This document shows positions 9,200 through 19,605 of a stretch of 64,000 nt of DNA, piece by piece. The notes under the pieces are model-generated. The model did no database searches. It had not been told where the DNA came from and saw only the letters and a list, made by a program, of their open reading frames with translations. Positions within the stretch are counted from its first letter, which is position 1. Every line of letters begins with the position of its first letter. The translations under genes were made by a program, and so were the position numbers. This DNA comes from a virus: the IMG/VR virus record IMGVR_UViG_3300042514_001262, positions 37,888 through 101,887 of that record. The stretch is one strand, 5' to 3'.

Positions 9200-10309
9200 T
9201 TAATTCTTTTTCACAACATTAAAGAATCCGTAACCATAGTTAATCATATCTCCAAGATTATCAACCTCACCAATTCTTTGGATTCTTTCATATGCTGAGT
9301 TCTTTCCTCGTTCAATGAACAGGTTAGTTTGTATTTGCGCTTGGTCAACAACTTTTAATAATACTTCATCTTTTGTGATTGGCACTTGCGTTAAATTGTT
9401 TTCAGTAAATCCTGATGATGGTTCAAAGAATATTGTTGTCCCATCAATATAATCATAATAACTAACACCGTTTATTGTGTACGCAGTATAAATTGGATTC
9501 ATATCTGTAATTACCCCCCATATTTGTCCGTTTTTAATCACAGGGACCCCAACTTGATATTTTACAGAACCGTAGAGTGTCAAATCTGTTATACTTGATT
9601 TTGTTAATCCTGAAACCGTGTAAGGTACACTAACATAATTCCAAGATGTTTGAGCAGATACTTGATTGATTGCATCTCCTGAAAAAATATAATCATAACT
9701 TACAGGTGTACCAGCCCAGTTTCCACCAACGGGAATAAAAAACGCCTCTCCATTTGGATTTGTTGGTGTAACCAAACTATAAGGTGTTGTTATTGTTTTA
9801 GAGACCCTTGTTATTCCCCAAGGATTTGTTTGTTCTAATGAAATAGTATATTGAGCATTTGCCGTTGGATAAGTATGACTCAACGAATTTGGAGTGTAAC
9901 TTGTAATTGTTTGTTTTGGTGAACCGTCACCCCAATCTACTTTATATGAAGATAAATCTAAAAACTTTTGAAATTCACTTGATGTATTATAAATGTTATA
10001 AACATAAGGATTGATGGTTGTTGATGAAAATATGAAATTTGCAACAACATCTTTTTGTAATACCGCTCCATCAAATGGACTATAGTATCCAACATCAACC
10101 GCAGTTTGTCTGATAAGAATTGGAATTGTCAATCCAGTTAATAATGAAGTACCATTTGGTCCTGCGGTTAATACTTGGGTCATTGCAGAATAAACCCCAA
10201 CAGTTTGACCTGTGTAAGTATTATTCACATTCTGACCTTCAAGATTTACAAGGAATAAATCTCCAAGTATTGTTTCGGGCGATACTATTACTTTATAAAA
10301 ATCTTCCAT
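9200..10309 (-). CDS. Baseplate/fiber protein with PKD domain
   Basis: The product has 369 residues. At about residues 120-175 it shows a PKD-type Ig-like domain with the diagnostic WGDGS followed about 18 residues later by SHTYP. PKD domains are common in surface and adhesive proteins, and phage virion proteins use them as decoration or carbohydrate-contact modules. The rest is beta-rich and unassigned. The gene starts at the base where the preceding 280-aa gene ends and is followed by a TATTTATA octamer. Its function as a structural component is inferred from operon position. Confidence 0.7.
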   Translation of the reverse strand: MEDFYKVIVSPETILGDLFLVNLEGQNVNNTYTGQTVGVYSAMTQVLTAGPNGTSLLTGLTIPILIRQTAVDVGYYSPFDGAVLQKDVVANFIFSSTTINPYVYNIYNTSSEFQKFLDLSSYKVDWGDGSPKQTITSYTPNSLSHTYPTANAQYTISLEQTNPWGITRVSKTITTPYSLVTPTNPNGEAFFIPVGGNWAGTPVSYDYIFSGDAINQVSAQTSWNYVSVPYTVSGLTKSSITDLTLYGSVKYQVGVPVIKNGQIWGVITDMNPIYTAYTINGVSYYDYIDGTTIFFEPSSGFTENNLTQVPITKDEVLLKVVDQAQIQTNLFIERGKNSAYERIQRIGEVDNLGDMINYGYGFFNVVKKN

Positions 10310-11151
10310 TATTTTGGATTAACATATTCATACCATTTTATGGGTACTGAAGCCCCCGCTCTTTGTCCTAAATTACTATAATCCGTTTGGTAAGGATTCA
10401 TATTAAAAACTTGATAGTTTCTTTTTTCATAATCTAACTCAACTCTATAATAGAAATATTTCGTACTATCAAAAGTGAATTTATCACCGACAATTGATGA
10501 TTGCGACATATTCATCATCTTTGTGAAATATCCATTTTTAGCATCATAAAATTTAGCGGTCATGTAGAACGTGTTTATGTTCAAGAAATTTCTCTTCTTT
10601 AACCAATAAATGAAAAATCCTTCTTTATCCCCAACATAATCCAAAACGAAATAAGGTTTTTTTATTTTAACAGGAGTTCTTTGCATTATAGCATCCATTT
10701 TTAAACCTTGTTGTGTTGGTATAATAATCGTTATATAATTTGTTTGACGTTTTTCATCCACATTGTCATAGAAATCCAACTTAAAAAATGAATTAGAAAA
10801 ATTGTTTGTATAATAATAAATTTCTTGAGTTGTAAAACCCTCCATTAGGTAATTACATTTCCAATTGGTAGAATCACTTAACGAACCGCCAGAATAAAAA
10901 TTAAACTCGTATTGAATATCCGTAATTTCATTCAAATTATTTGTTAAAGGGTCTTGAATTATAAGAGGTGCATGTGCAAACCTATCAACCTCAAAGTCAC
11001 CATAAGTACCCGTAACTTTCTTAATGACCTCAGTTTCATATTCATCAATACTTTGGTCTAATCCTAAGTAATCCCACGTCAATTCAATTGGTATGACCAA
11101 CTCTTTATTGGTAAATCCGTCTTTTCTTATTTCTATTTTATTCACATCCAT
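10309..11151 (-). CDS. Virion structural protein, unknown
   Basis: The product has 280 residues (MDVNKIEIRKDGFTNKELVI), rich in Tyr, Phe and Asn and beta-like throughout, with no cysteine-rich or membrane segment. The start overlaps the end of the upstream 564-aa gene by 14 bases and the stop abuts the start of the PKD protein, indicating coupled translation within the baseplate operon. No family is recognised. A peripheral baseplate role is inferred from context. Confidence 0.65.
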   Translation of the reverse strand: MDVNKIEIRKDGFTNKELVIPIELTWDYLGLDQSIDEYETEVIKKVTGTYGDFEVDRFAHAPLIIQDPLTNNLNEITDIQYEFNFYSGGSLSDSTNWKCNYLMEGFTTQEIYYYTNNFSNSFFKLDFYDNVDEKRQTNYITIIIPTQQGLKMDAIMQRTPVKIKKPYFVLDYVGDKEGFFIYWLKKRNFLNINTFYMTAKFYDAKNGYFTKMMNMSQSSIVGDKFTFDSTKYFYYRVELDYEKRNYQVFNMNPYQTDYSNLGQRAGASVPIKWYEYVNPK

Positions 11152-12832
11152 CTATCAAAGGTTTAACAGGGTATGGTACTCCAAGTAAGTCGGAGTTGTA
11201 GTTTATTCCTTCAGGAATCAATCTGAATTGAGTTTCCTTGAATGGATAATGAGCAAAGTTTAAAAACGGATAATTAACACCTCTATCTAAATTATCTCTG
11301 AACCCATATGTATATAAATCCCTCCATCTGAATTGTTGGTCAGAATTTGAGAAATAGGCATACGTTGGAACACCTTCAACAAACTGAATGTCTCCCGTTT
11401 CAACATAATCAGAAAAAACTCTAATCGTCATTGGGATATGTGGTTCATAATAAAATCCTGGAGCATTTGTTGTTGTGGTTTGTGTTGTTTGAAACACATT
11501 CTCATTATATTTCAATTTGTGATAATAAGGTGAAACAACTCTCTCCAATTGCTCATAGTCATTCCACTCACAAAAATCACCATCAATTGTGTCACCTGAC
11601 ATTAAATCTTGGTTATAATAAAAAGTTTTTGTAACTCCGCTTGATAAAGTATAATTTGAAGTTTGGATATTTGTATTTGAATTTAAGTTTGTTAAGTCCC
11701 ACCAAGTGTTTGATGTTTTTGTCAGATTAAATTCCCAACCTTGTTTCAAACCAATACCGTTGTTAGGATAATTGAAATATCCCGTATATCCTTTATTGAT
11801 TATTGTTAAGTATAACTCACTTATTGGTCGTTTTTGATTATCAATCAATCCTTCAAGATTTATGTCATAGTTTACAGTTACGTTATAAGAATTACTACTT
11901 GTTTTTTGAGAAACTCTTGAAACATTATTAGGTGTTATGGAACTAAACTCATATTTTTTTTCCTCAACAAACACATTTTTTTCAAAACCATTTTTGGTCA
12001 TGACACAATCATTCACATTTGTTAAAATTTTATGTTCTCTGACATAGTATTTTGACCTTGTTTCTAAAATAGTATCAGGATTGATTACCCTTTTAAATGT
12101 TCCTGTTGTTTTGTTTGCAAATGTTGTACCAGTATACCCAATATTATAAATATTAAACACGTAAACATCACTTCCAAATTGTCCATTACCTAATGAATAT
12201 ACTTGAAATAAATTTGTATTGTTATATGTTAATGATAATTCAACATACTCACCAACAGATAATCCATGTGGGCAAACACATTGGAATGCAATAACATTAC
12301 TTCCGTTTTGTAATGCGTTGTTCACATAAAAAGGGATTCCATTAGATGCTTTCCAATTTAAACTTGTACCATCCAAAGCATAAAATAATTGCCTATCATA
12401 ATTGTTCTGATAAGCATAACTTATATAGTAAGTCCAATTGTATGTATACGCACTTTTAGCATGATAAACAATATGTTGGTCAGCAATATTAGGTCTATAA
12501 AAATCAAATTCATAATACTGTGGAAATCCTTTCCAAATTCCACTTTGTTTTGAGGATATAGGGTCAACATAATAAAGCAAATTTCTAAACGGAACGTATT
12601 CTGTTGTTCCTGTATAAGTGTTTGAATATAAGTAATTTACCTTAAATGTTGGTCGGAAAATTGTACATTTCTGTCTTTCGTCATCATATAATTGAGCTAA
12701 ACTAATACTTTGACTTCTACTATATTCAGTAATCTGTTGACTTTGTTCTTCTAAAGACAAAGAAATCTCTTGGTCAACAAAAGGAGCTGACTTGTATTTT
12801 TGACTGCTAGGTATGATTGTGTACTTATTCAC
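11138..12832 (-). CDS. Virion structural protein, unknown
   Basis: The product has 564 residues and a GTG start at 12832 that overlaps the end of the 1615-aa class gene by 8 bases. The N-terminal 50 residues are Gln/Ser-rich and probably helical (EEQSQQITEYSRSQS). The remainder is beta-rich with many Tyr, Asn and Thr, as in phage baseplate or fiber-proximal proteins. No recognised domain. Its place between the giant structural protein and a 280-aa protein suggests these three assemble together. Confidence 0.65.
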   Translation of the reverse strand: MNKYTIIPSSQKYKSAPFVDQEISLSLEEQSQQITEYSRSQSISLAQLYDDERQKCTIFRPTFKVNYLYSNTYTGTTEYVPFRNLLYYVDPISSKQSGIWKGFPQYYEFDFYRPNIADQHIVYHAKSAYTYNWTYYISYAYQNNYDRQLFYALDGTSLNWKASNGIPFYVNNALQNGSNVIAFQCVCPHGLSVGEYVELSLTYNNTNLFQVYSLGNGQFGSDVYVFNIYNIGYTGTTFANKTTGTFKRVINPDTILETRSKYYVREHKILTNVNDCVMTKNGFEKNVFVEEKKYEFSSITPNNVSRVSQKTSSNSYNVTVNYDINLEGLIDNQKRPISELYLTIINKGYTGYFNYPNNGIGLKQGWEFNLTKTSNTWWDLTNLNSNTNIQTSNYTLSSGVTKTFYYNQDLMSGDTIDGDFCEWNDYEQLERVVSPYYHKLKYNENVFQTTQTTTTNAPGFYYEPHIPMTIRVFSDYVETGDIQFVEGVPTYAYFSNSDQQFRWRDLYTYGFRDNLDRGVNYPFLNFAHYPFKETQFRLIPEGINYNSDLLGVPYPVKPLIDGCE

Positions 12833-15800
12833 TTACCGAGTATTTTGTTTTGAATTTATCTAAAGCAGTTTCACCCTTAACAGTTCCAAAATAGAAATGG
12901 AATGGTGCTCCAACTATAAATTTATTGCCCGTTGCATTAAAAGCATTACTTCCAGTATATTGACCACTTGCATCAACACTGAAAATATATCCTCTCGCAT
13001 ACAAATCATTAATACTTGATGTTGTAGGTCTGAAATAATTTGGATTACCCAAAAATGTTCTATCTAAAGATTGATACCTAACATTTTGAACAATATCAGA
13101 ACTATTTGTCGCCCAGTTATTCAACTGACTACCAAAAATTAAATTATTAGTATTATTTCTTAACTCCCATTGATAATGTGGTACCACTTGTGACTTAATA
13201 CCGTATGGATATGGATAATTTGCACTATTATCTGGTGTTCTAAAATTTATTCTACCTGGAGTTAGATAATCTTTCATTTGAATATCTTGAGTAGTTGAAG
13301 AAAACCAAACCGCCATTACAGGATTACCCGCACTTCCAAGAACATTAGTAGGAGAATTTGTCGGTGTTGTTGCATAAAATTCGGGAGAAAAGTTAATATT
13401 ACCAACTTCACTATTTATTGAACACAATTGAACAAAATCACCGTCAACTCTAGCTTTAGGTGCGAAAAACCCTAAAACACCTGAACTACCATTAGGTCTT
13501 GAAAATAGAGCCCCAATCGAATCATTTGCAAAACTTACTATTTGTGTTATAAAACCAGCGTCTACCATTCTTGAAATAACAAAAAGATTTACTAAATCAG
13601 AAGTGTCTCCATAACTTGTCGGGTTTAATTCAGGAAGAATATATGCCTTAGTAGAAGGGTCAAAAACTATTTCAGAATATACAATGTCTTTAAAACCTAA
13701 ATTTATTAGTGTTGTTGGGAACATAAGATTAAGCACATTAACCGCACCACTATCGGTCGCCAATCTTCCAACAAATTGTTTTGTATTGATATTATAAGGA
13801 CTACTTCTAAAATAAAAATTTGTAGTATTCTTATCAAAATAAACAAGGTTTTTAGGAATTACAGGGTCGTTAGGTTTGTTTTGTGTATTATAAAAAGTAT
13901 CCACTTGAATTGGGAACATATATAATGAACCGTTAACCCAATTGTTTGTAAATGTTTGTGAAAGAACACCTCTACAAAGTCCGTACATAAATCTAAATCT
14001 ATATCCCCATTCTCCCCAAATTTTCCAATCATCTATGAATCCCAATAAATTCAATGGGTTGTGAAATAAAATATAACAACCATTCTTAACAAAGTTATAT
14101 CCCGTGCCTAAAGGGTCATCACATGGTGTTTTAACTTGGAAAGTGTTCCCAAAACCTTCATAACAATCCAATGGTGCCATACCTGGACAGCTGAAACTAG
14201 CTAATACTTCACCTTCATAAGGTTGTCCGTCTAAATCAGGCCCTACTTGAGACGCACCCGCACCGTAACCCGCATTTTGTTCACCATTCGCACGTACAAT
14301 AAAATACATCGCAAAATTCAAATTTTGTTGTAAAATGCTTGGATTTATATTCCAATCAATACCATCTAAATTGTCTGAAGTTGGTAACCTATCAGTCCTC
14401 ATAACATTATTAACGGGGTTACTTATACTCATCGTAAATGATGGGGTAAAAGCCTTTGTATAATAATACCTCAGATTGATTGGGTTAGTTGGCCATAATC
14501 CCGATATTGGAGTTGCATTATATGGTTGTATGGACATGAAACTTATACCGGACACGTCTTCAGCGTTGTCGTATTTTGAACTATTTGTTGTTATACTATA
14601 AAACCCGTTGAAAGTATTTGATATTAGTTTATTACCACTAGTCATCAACGATGATGAAGGAACAATTACAGGTAAATTATTAACATCTATTGAACCATAA
14701 TATCCAATATTATTTGTAGTGTATGATGAAAATTGTAATCCAATTGTACTACTACCAACAATACCAGGTCTGAAAAAATATGATGAATAAAAAATGTCAT
14801 TTTGATTAGAGAACGGTTGAACACTAATGCTCGTTGTGTTAAGTGCCTGTATTGGAACATTCAATCTAGTGTTGGCACGTACTATAATATCATCCTCATT
14901 TGGATATCCCAATAATTTACCTATTCCATATTTGTTCTCAAACGTTGGTGAGTATGGGTCAACACCTCTTTGTAATATTAAAATAACTTGATTAGAATAA
15001 TTTTGTAATTTTTCTAAAGCATTAAACGAATATAACGAAAGTGAACTAGTCCATTGAGTTCCTCCAGATGGGATTTGTGTTTCCATCCAATAATCAATAT
15101 TACTTGGCTCGTTTAATATGTTTGGAAAACTTTGGGTTGAGCCTGTGTTCCAAATCAATGCCGCCTCAGAAATAGTTATAGCGGTTACAACTTGGTAATA
15201 TTCAAGGTCTGCCGCATATATATTTTGAGTGATTGTTGACCCTGAAGGTAGATTGTAACTTATTGGTGTGGAATTAGTTGTTTGAGTTGACGCGTATGTC
15301 ACATTAACTATTGAAGGACCAGTATTATATGAAGTACCACTGATACCATACGTAATACCTGTACTTGTTGAGCCAGTGTATAAATAGTTTTTATCTTTAC
15401 TGTTTATAGGCGAAACAAAAGTTATTAAATCACCAGCGTTATAACTTGTAATGCCAGTATTGGCTAAAACGGTTATTGTATTATCAAAGTGAGATTTACC
15501 AATATTTGAATTTTCAGCAAAAGTAACTTTAATTTTATTTACACCTGAAAAGAAACTATTTCTTTGGTTGAAAATGTTTATACGCTCACCTAATGGTAAA
15601 CTTTTTGAGGACATCGCAACATTTCTTGAATTAGTAAAACTATAAGATGGTGTGTCGGTTACAGGTATTTTATAATAACTTTGCGATTTATCTCCCGCAA
15701 ATCCAGCAGTTGCAATGGATGTCATAGTTGAAAACGTATCAATATCTTGACTATTCAAAGTACCGAGGTTTTTATAAAAAATTTGATAACTATTAAAAAA

Positions 15801-17669
15801 ATATGGTGGATACGAAACATAACTCAAAAATCCAGTAGCTGTTGGCTCATTTGGATTTTTTGGTAAATCTTGTGTTTGGTTATTAGCATCAACAGTACAT
15901 TCACAAGTTTCACAATCAGGATAAGTTAACATTGTTAACGCCATTGAAGTGTTCCACGAATCACAATTGATATTTAAACCGCTACAAATCCAACCAAAAG
16001 GATATAGTGTTGTGAACCCCAATGGTATTCCTATTCCACATAATAGACAGAAAAATCTTATCACTAAACTATATAGGAATAAAACAACACGTGCAATAAA
16101 AATTAGAGGTAATCCAATTAATTGAATTATTTGAAATATGAATGAAAATAAAAAATACAACAAGTCAAAATTTCTAAATCCTTCGTTCACGGGAAATTTA
16201 TTTACTGTTGATTCACAAGAATTATCATCAATTTCTTTGATACCGATAAACCTACCTCTACCACCTCTTTTATATTCATCTACTAATTGAGATACCGTAT
16301 ACACTTTATTAAAATTAAATTCATAAAAAGTATCATCACAATCAATAACTTCATTTAACCTATCATAATAGTCAGTACCTGTAAATCCATCTGTATACCC
16401 GCTCCACGATAATCCAAAATAATATGAGCTGGCCAATTTTTGTTTGTTACTTGTACTTAATCCATTCAAAGGGTCCGATGAAGAGTTTACCCATCCATAC
16501 TCTTTAACATTTGGAACTAAAAAATAAGGTCTTCTAGTTTGTTCAGTTAGCGTTGGTGATTGTTGCCATTTTATTTTAAATCTATATTTGGCTTTAGTTG
16601 GAATACCGACTGTAGGGTCGTTTGATAAAACTTTTTCTCCAAACTCATTTGTGATAAAGTAATCCAAATTCATTGGTAATTCGGTTAACCAAACTCCACT
16701 ACCATCAATAATATTACCAGATTGTTCTAATTGATATTGCTCAAGAACAGGATTACCATCACTGTCTTGGTAAATTGTTTGTCTGATTGCCAATATTTGA
16801 CCAGGTCCCGCAACCAACGAACACAAGTTACCCATATTGTCTTTGGGTTTGTTATTACGCCTAACCCTCATGTTGTCAGGACTACTAAATATAGAACCCA
16901 TGAATGTTGCTGTTGGTTGGATATCAATATTTGCCTCATCTCTTAAATCAAAATCCAATCTATTGATTGCAATATCACATAACTCAGGGTCACCCCACAA
17001 AGGTGAAACCTCAACTGATTTAACAATATTGATAATTTGTGGTAATGAATTTAAATCGGTTGATGTTCTAAATCTATTACCCGCAACCTGAGCCTCTGTT
17101 GCAAGTCCCATTCTAATTAAATCTTGTGGTGTTAATGAAAACTCACCAATATCTGATAAGTCAACATCCATAACTAAAGTGTGGTTACCTTGTGGTACAC
17201 CCATAATCATGTAATCACCACTTTCATTTGTTTTTGAAGAGAACTTGTAGTACTTGTCGTATATTTCAATCGCAGTATTACCCGTTAAAGCATCTAATCT
17301 TGTGGGTAACGTACCCGTTGAGGCGTGTGTTGAATATGATTTTTCATACGGTAAAAGATTGTATCTATATCCATCTTCATTTCTATCATTAGGAGATTTG
17401 TACGGATAGATACTTGAAATTAAAGGATTTGATTGGTCAACTGATTCAATAGGAATAAAGATTGCAACTCTAGCATTTGGAATCCCAAATCCATTATTTG
17501 CGGTAACTCTACCTACAACAACTCCATATTCCGCACAACTTTTTACGTATACATCTTCCTGTTGTAGTGTTAATGATAATACTTCTAAAAACTCAAACTG
17601 TTGGTCCAGTTGAACATTTATTGTTTTATTAACCCCTAACTCAGTCCTTATTCTATATGATTGACCCAT
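12825..17669 (-). CDS. Giant baseplate protein with membrane segments
   Basis: The product has about 1614 residues. The ATG at 17669 is preferred to an in-frame TTG three bases upstream. Residues about 45-175 look like a carboxypeptidase-regulatory-like beta domain (GRVTANNGFGIPNARV, then GDYMIMGVPQGNHTL). Residues about 498-560 are strongly hydrophobic (LLYFLFSFIFQIIQLIG and following), enough for two to three membrane passes, and are followed by a cysteine cluster (CETCEC). The remaining 1000 residues are beta-rich and Asn/Tyr/Ser-rich. It lies directly downstream of the gp6-like wedge gene, so it is inferred to be part of the baseplate. A membrane-inserting region in a virion protein suggests contact with the host envelope during DNA delivery. 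Family unknown. Confidence 0.7.
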   Translation of the reverse strand: MGQSYRIRTELGVNKTINVQLDQQFEFLEVLSLTLQQEDVYVKSCAEYGVVVGRVTANNGFGIPNARVAIFIPIESVDQSNPLISSIYPYKSPNDRNEDGYRYNLLPYEKSYSTHASTGTLPTRLDALTGNTAIEIYDKYYKFSSKTNESGDYMIMGVPQGNHTLVMDVDLSDIGEFSLTPQDLIRMGLATEAQVAGNRFRTSTDLNSLPQIINIVKSVEVSPLWGDPELCDIAINRLDFDLRDEANIDIQPTATFMGSIFSSPDNMRVRRNNKPKDNMGNLCSLVAGPGQILAIRQTIYQDSDGNPVLEQYQLEQSGNIIDGSGVWLTELPMNLDYFITNEFGEKVLSNDPTVGIPTKAKYRFKIKWQQSPTLTEQTRRPYFLVPNVKEYGWVNSSSDPLNGLSTSNKQKLASSYYFGLSWSGYTDGFTGTDYYDRLNEVIDCDDTFYEFNFNKVYTVSQLVDEYKRGGRGRFIGIKEIDDNSCESTVNKFPVNEGFRNFDLLYFLFSFIFQIIQLIGLPLIFIARVVLFLYSLVIRFFCLLCGIGIPLGFTTLYPFGWICSGLNINCDSWNTSMALTMLTYPDCETCECTVDANNQTQDLPKNPNEPTATGFLSYVSYPPYFFNSYQIFYKNLGTLNSQDIDTFSTMTSIATAGFAGDKSQSYYKIPVTDTPSYSFTNSRNVAMSSKSLPLGERINIFNQRNSFFSGVNKIKVTFAENSNIGKSHFDNTITVLANTGITSYNAGDLITFVSPINSKDKNYLYTGSTSTGITYGISGTSYNTGPSIVNVTYASTQTTNSTPISYNLPSGSTITQNIYAADLEYYQVVTAITISEAALIWNTGSTQSFPNILNEPSNIDYWMETQIPSGGTQWTSSLSLYSFNALEKLQNYSNQVILILQRGVDPYSPTFENKYGIGKLLGYPNEDDIIVRANTRLNVPIQALNTTSISVQPFSNQNDIFYSSYFFRPGIVGSSTIGLQFSSYTTNNIGYYGSIDVNNLPVIVPSSSLMTSGNKLISNTFNGFYSITTNSSKYDNAEDVSGISFMSIQPYNATPISGLWPTNPINLRYYYTKAFTPSFTMSISNPVNNVMRTDRLPTSDNLDGIDWNINPSILQQNLNFAMYFIVRANGEQNAGYGAGASQVGPDLDGQPYEGEVLASFSCPGMAPLDCYEGFGNTFQVKTPCDDPLGTGYNFVKNGCYILFHNPLNLLGFIDDWKIWGEWGYRFRFMYGLCRGVLSQTFTNNWVNGSLYMFPIQVDTFYNTQNKPNDPVIPKNLVYFDKNTTNFYFRSSPYNINTKQFVGRLATDSGAVNVLNLMFPTTLINLGFKDIVYSEIVFDPSTKAYILPELNPTSYGDTSDLVNLFVISRMVDAGFITQIVSFANDSIGALFSRPNGSSGVLGFFAPKARVDGDFVQLCSINSEVGNINFSPEFYATTPTNSPTNVLGSAGNPVMAVWFSSTTQDIQMKDYLTPGRINFRTPDNSANYPYPYGIKSQVVPHYQWELRNNTNNLIFGSQLNNWATNSSDIVQNVRYQSLDRTFLGNPNYFRPTTSSINDLYARGYIFSVDASGQYTGSNAFNATGNKFIVGAPFHFYFGTVKGETALDKFKTKYSVSE

Positions 17670-17684
17670 CAAGTTACTTTAATT

Positions 17685-17692
17685 TATAAATA
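17685..17692 (-). promoter_or_regulatory. TATTTATA octamer, candidate late signal
   Basis: The coding strand reads TATTTATA about 15 bases before the ATG at 17669, in an 89-base gap after the gp6-like gene that otherwise shows no feature. Confidence 0.4.
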
Positions 17693-17761
17693 GTTTATGT
17701 GGAATTTTTAAAATAGACCGCGTGATTAAATTATAAATTAAAATAAAAGAAAATAAACTTG

Positions 17762-19600
17762 TTATGAAAAAGTAACTGATTGGAAGTTCTTAACAGAGAT
17801 TCTAATGTCTTTGTTTGGGTATCTAACTTGATACACTTGAGATGGTTGTGCAAATATCGTATCATCAACAGGTCCAATCAATTTTGTTTCAGGGTTTGAG
17901 TATTCCATTGATGTTTCAGCCGATGAGTACTGTCCGCCAACCTCGTTAAATACATCTATATTCGTAACCGTCAAAACACCATTTGTATTTTGAATTAAAC
18001 TTCTAATCTCAGAAAGATATACGTTTTGTCCAAGTTGTCTGATTTGAGGATTGAAGTATGTAGATACTTTATCCACCACACTTGAAATAACTTGACCTGA
18101 GTTTTGAGCAGAATCCAAAACGATTGAGATATCCAAACTTAAATCAATAACCTCAGCAGTGAATATTGAAATGTAATCATTCATCATCCTGTAGTTTGAT
18201 AAATAATTTGCAATATTTTGTTTCAATGTATTTGATACAATGTTTGTTAACTTACCTGAAGTATCATAAGACAAAATTTGAATTAAGATTTTGTTATCGT
18301 TTTCTGTAATTGATACTTTTGCAGGTGCTCCGAATTGAGCTGGCATGTTTCTAATTAACGATTCATAATCTTGAACAGTCACCGCTCTTTTTTGAGCAGC
18401 AAAGTTAAATGAAACATAATTTCTAATTTCCTCCAATGATGGTATTCCCGCACCACCAACAGCTGCAGTTACGTTAACACATCTCAAAGAGTTCACAACC
18501 GATGAGTTTGTTGTTTCTGAAGGACCATTAACAAAGAAAGAAACCGTACCAATTTGATTAATAACGTTTGTTCCCAAGTTTGTCGCTAATCCACCACCGA
18601 CTCTATACTGAATAAACAGTGTTGAGTTAGGTGTTAAAGTTGCCCCTAAAGATAAGTTGTTTGAATATTTTTGTAATTCTAATGTTGTACCTAAAGTTGT
18701 AAATTGATTCAATTGGTCTTGAGCGGTATTTGTTCCACCACCAAATGTCATCTTTTTAAATCCTTCAGGTGTATATTCAGTGATAAATCTATCTTGTGTT
18801 TGAATGTATTTACCAACTTTGATACCTGGTTGGTCAGAAACTTTTGTAGGGTCTTCAACAAACACCCTATCTTCCGCCAACGCATCTACTTCATACCATC
18901 TGTTTTCTAAACCTAAAAATTCGGCAGTTGTTGGTGTGTTTGTATAGCTGGTACCATTTTTTAACAATACACTTGTGATACCTAAAACATTTTTTTCAGG
19001 TAAGAATAATTCAAAGAACGGCTTTACATCATTTGCATTTATAACTCTTTTGAATACTTTGGTAATACCATTTACAACCACTTCTCTTTTTGTAATTGTA
19101 TAATTAACCAAAACATTGTTGGCATTAAAATTAGGTATTTTTAATCTATTCGGGAAACCTTGAGCATTGTATGGAGACGCAAAATCAATATCATAAACAT
19201 TTTCAAAAACAATACCAGCACCTACCACTTGAGAACCTCTTGTCAATGTTCCAAGATATCTTTCATCTTCTTTATCACCATAAGCAGGAACCGTAACTGA
19301 GAAATCAACCAAAGCAACTGAAGGTCTTTGACCCGGTAATTTCAAACCATAAGTTCTTGCGATGTTATAAATTGAAGACCTTTGTTGTGCATATTGTAAT
19401 ACGGTTTCCTGAATACTTCTATCAATATTATAATGTAAGTTATCAGCAACCGCAGCATTTAAATCAAGGAATACAGAGAATACCGAAGCGTCATTAAAAT
19501 CTTGAATTAAATCAGGATAATATGTTTTTGCGTAGTTTAAGAGCTCAGTTCTTATTGACTGATAATCCCTACTTGTATATGATATTCTATTATTTGCCAT
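17762..19600 (-). CDS. gp6: Baseplate wedge protein gp6-like (baseplate J family)
   Basis: The 612-residue protein begins MANNRISYTSRDYQSIRTEL and continues with a helical N-terminal region (YYPDLIQDFNDASVFSVFLD), the pattern of gp6/baseplate-J wedge proteins. These form the ring that encircles the tail hub and triggers sheath contraction. Length is close to T4 gp6 (about 660). The middle region (residues about 360-440) holds the conserved EEIRNYVSFNFAAQKRAVTV stretch, typical of the J-family segment. It begins six bases after the gp25-like gene, the usual gp25-gp6 adjacency. High confidence for family. Confidence 0.9.
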   Translation of the reverse strand: MANNRISYTSRDYQSIRTELLNYAKTYYPDLIQDFNDASVFSVFLDLNAAVADNLHYNIDRSIQETVLQYAQQRSSIYNIARTYGLKLPGQRPSVALVDFSVTVPAYGDKEDERYLGTLTRGSQVVGAGIVFENVYDIDFASPYNAQGFPNRLKIPNFNANNVLVNYTITKREVVVNGITKVFKRVINANDVKPFFELFLPEKNVLGITSVLLKNGTSYTNTPTTAEFLGLENRWYEVDALAEDRVFVEDPTKVSDQPGIKVGKYIQTQDRFITEYTPEGFKKMTFGGGTNTAQDQLNQFTTLGTTLELQKYSNNLSLGATLTPNSTLFIQYRVGGGLATNLGTNVINQIGTVSFFVNGPSETTNSSVVNSLRCVNVTAAVGGAGIPSLEEIRNYVSFNFAAQKRAVTVQDYESLIRNMPAQFGAPAKVSITENDNKILIQILSYDTSGKLTNIVSNTLKQNIANYLSNYRMMNDYISIFTAEVIDLSLDISIVLDSAQNSGQVISSVVDKVSTYFNPQIRQLGQNVYLSEIRSLIQNTNGVLTVTNIDVFNEVGGQYSSAETSMEYSNPETKLIGPVDDTIFAQPSQVYQVRYPNKDIRISVKNFQSVTFS

Positions 19601-19605
19601 CTTAT

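Noticed and set aside
17670-17672. TTG start for the giant baseplate protein
   Set aside because: An ATG follows immediately in frame and fits the spacing to the upstream octamer.
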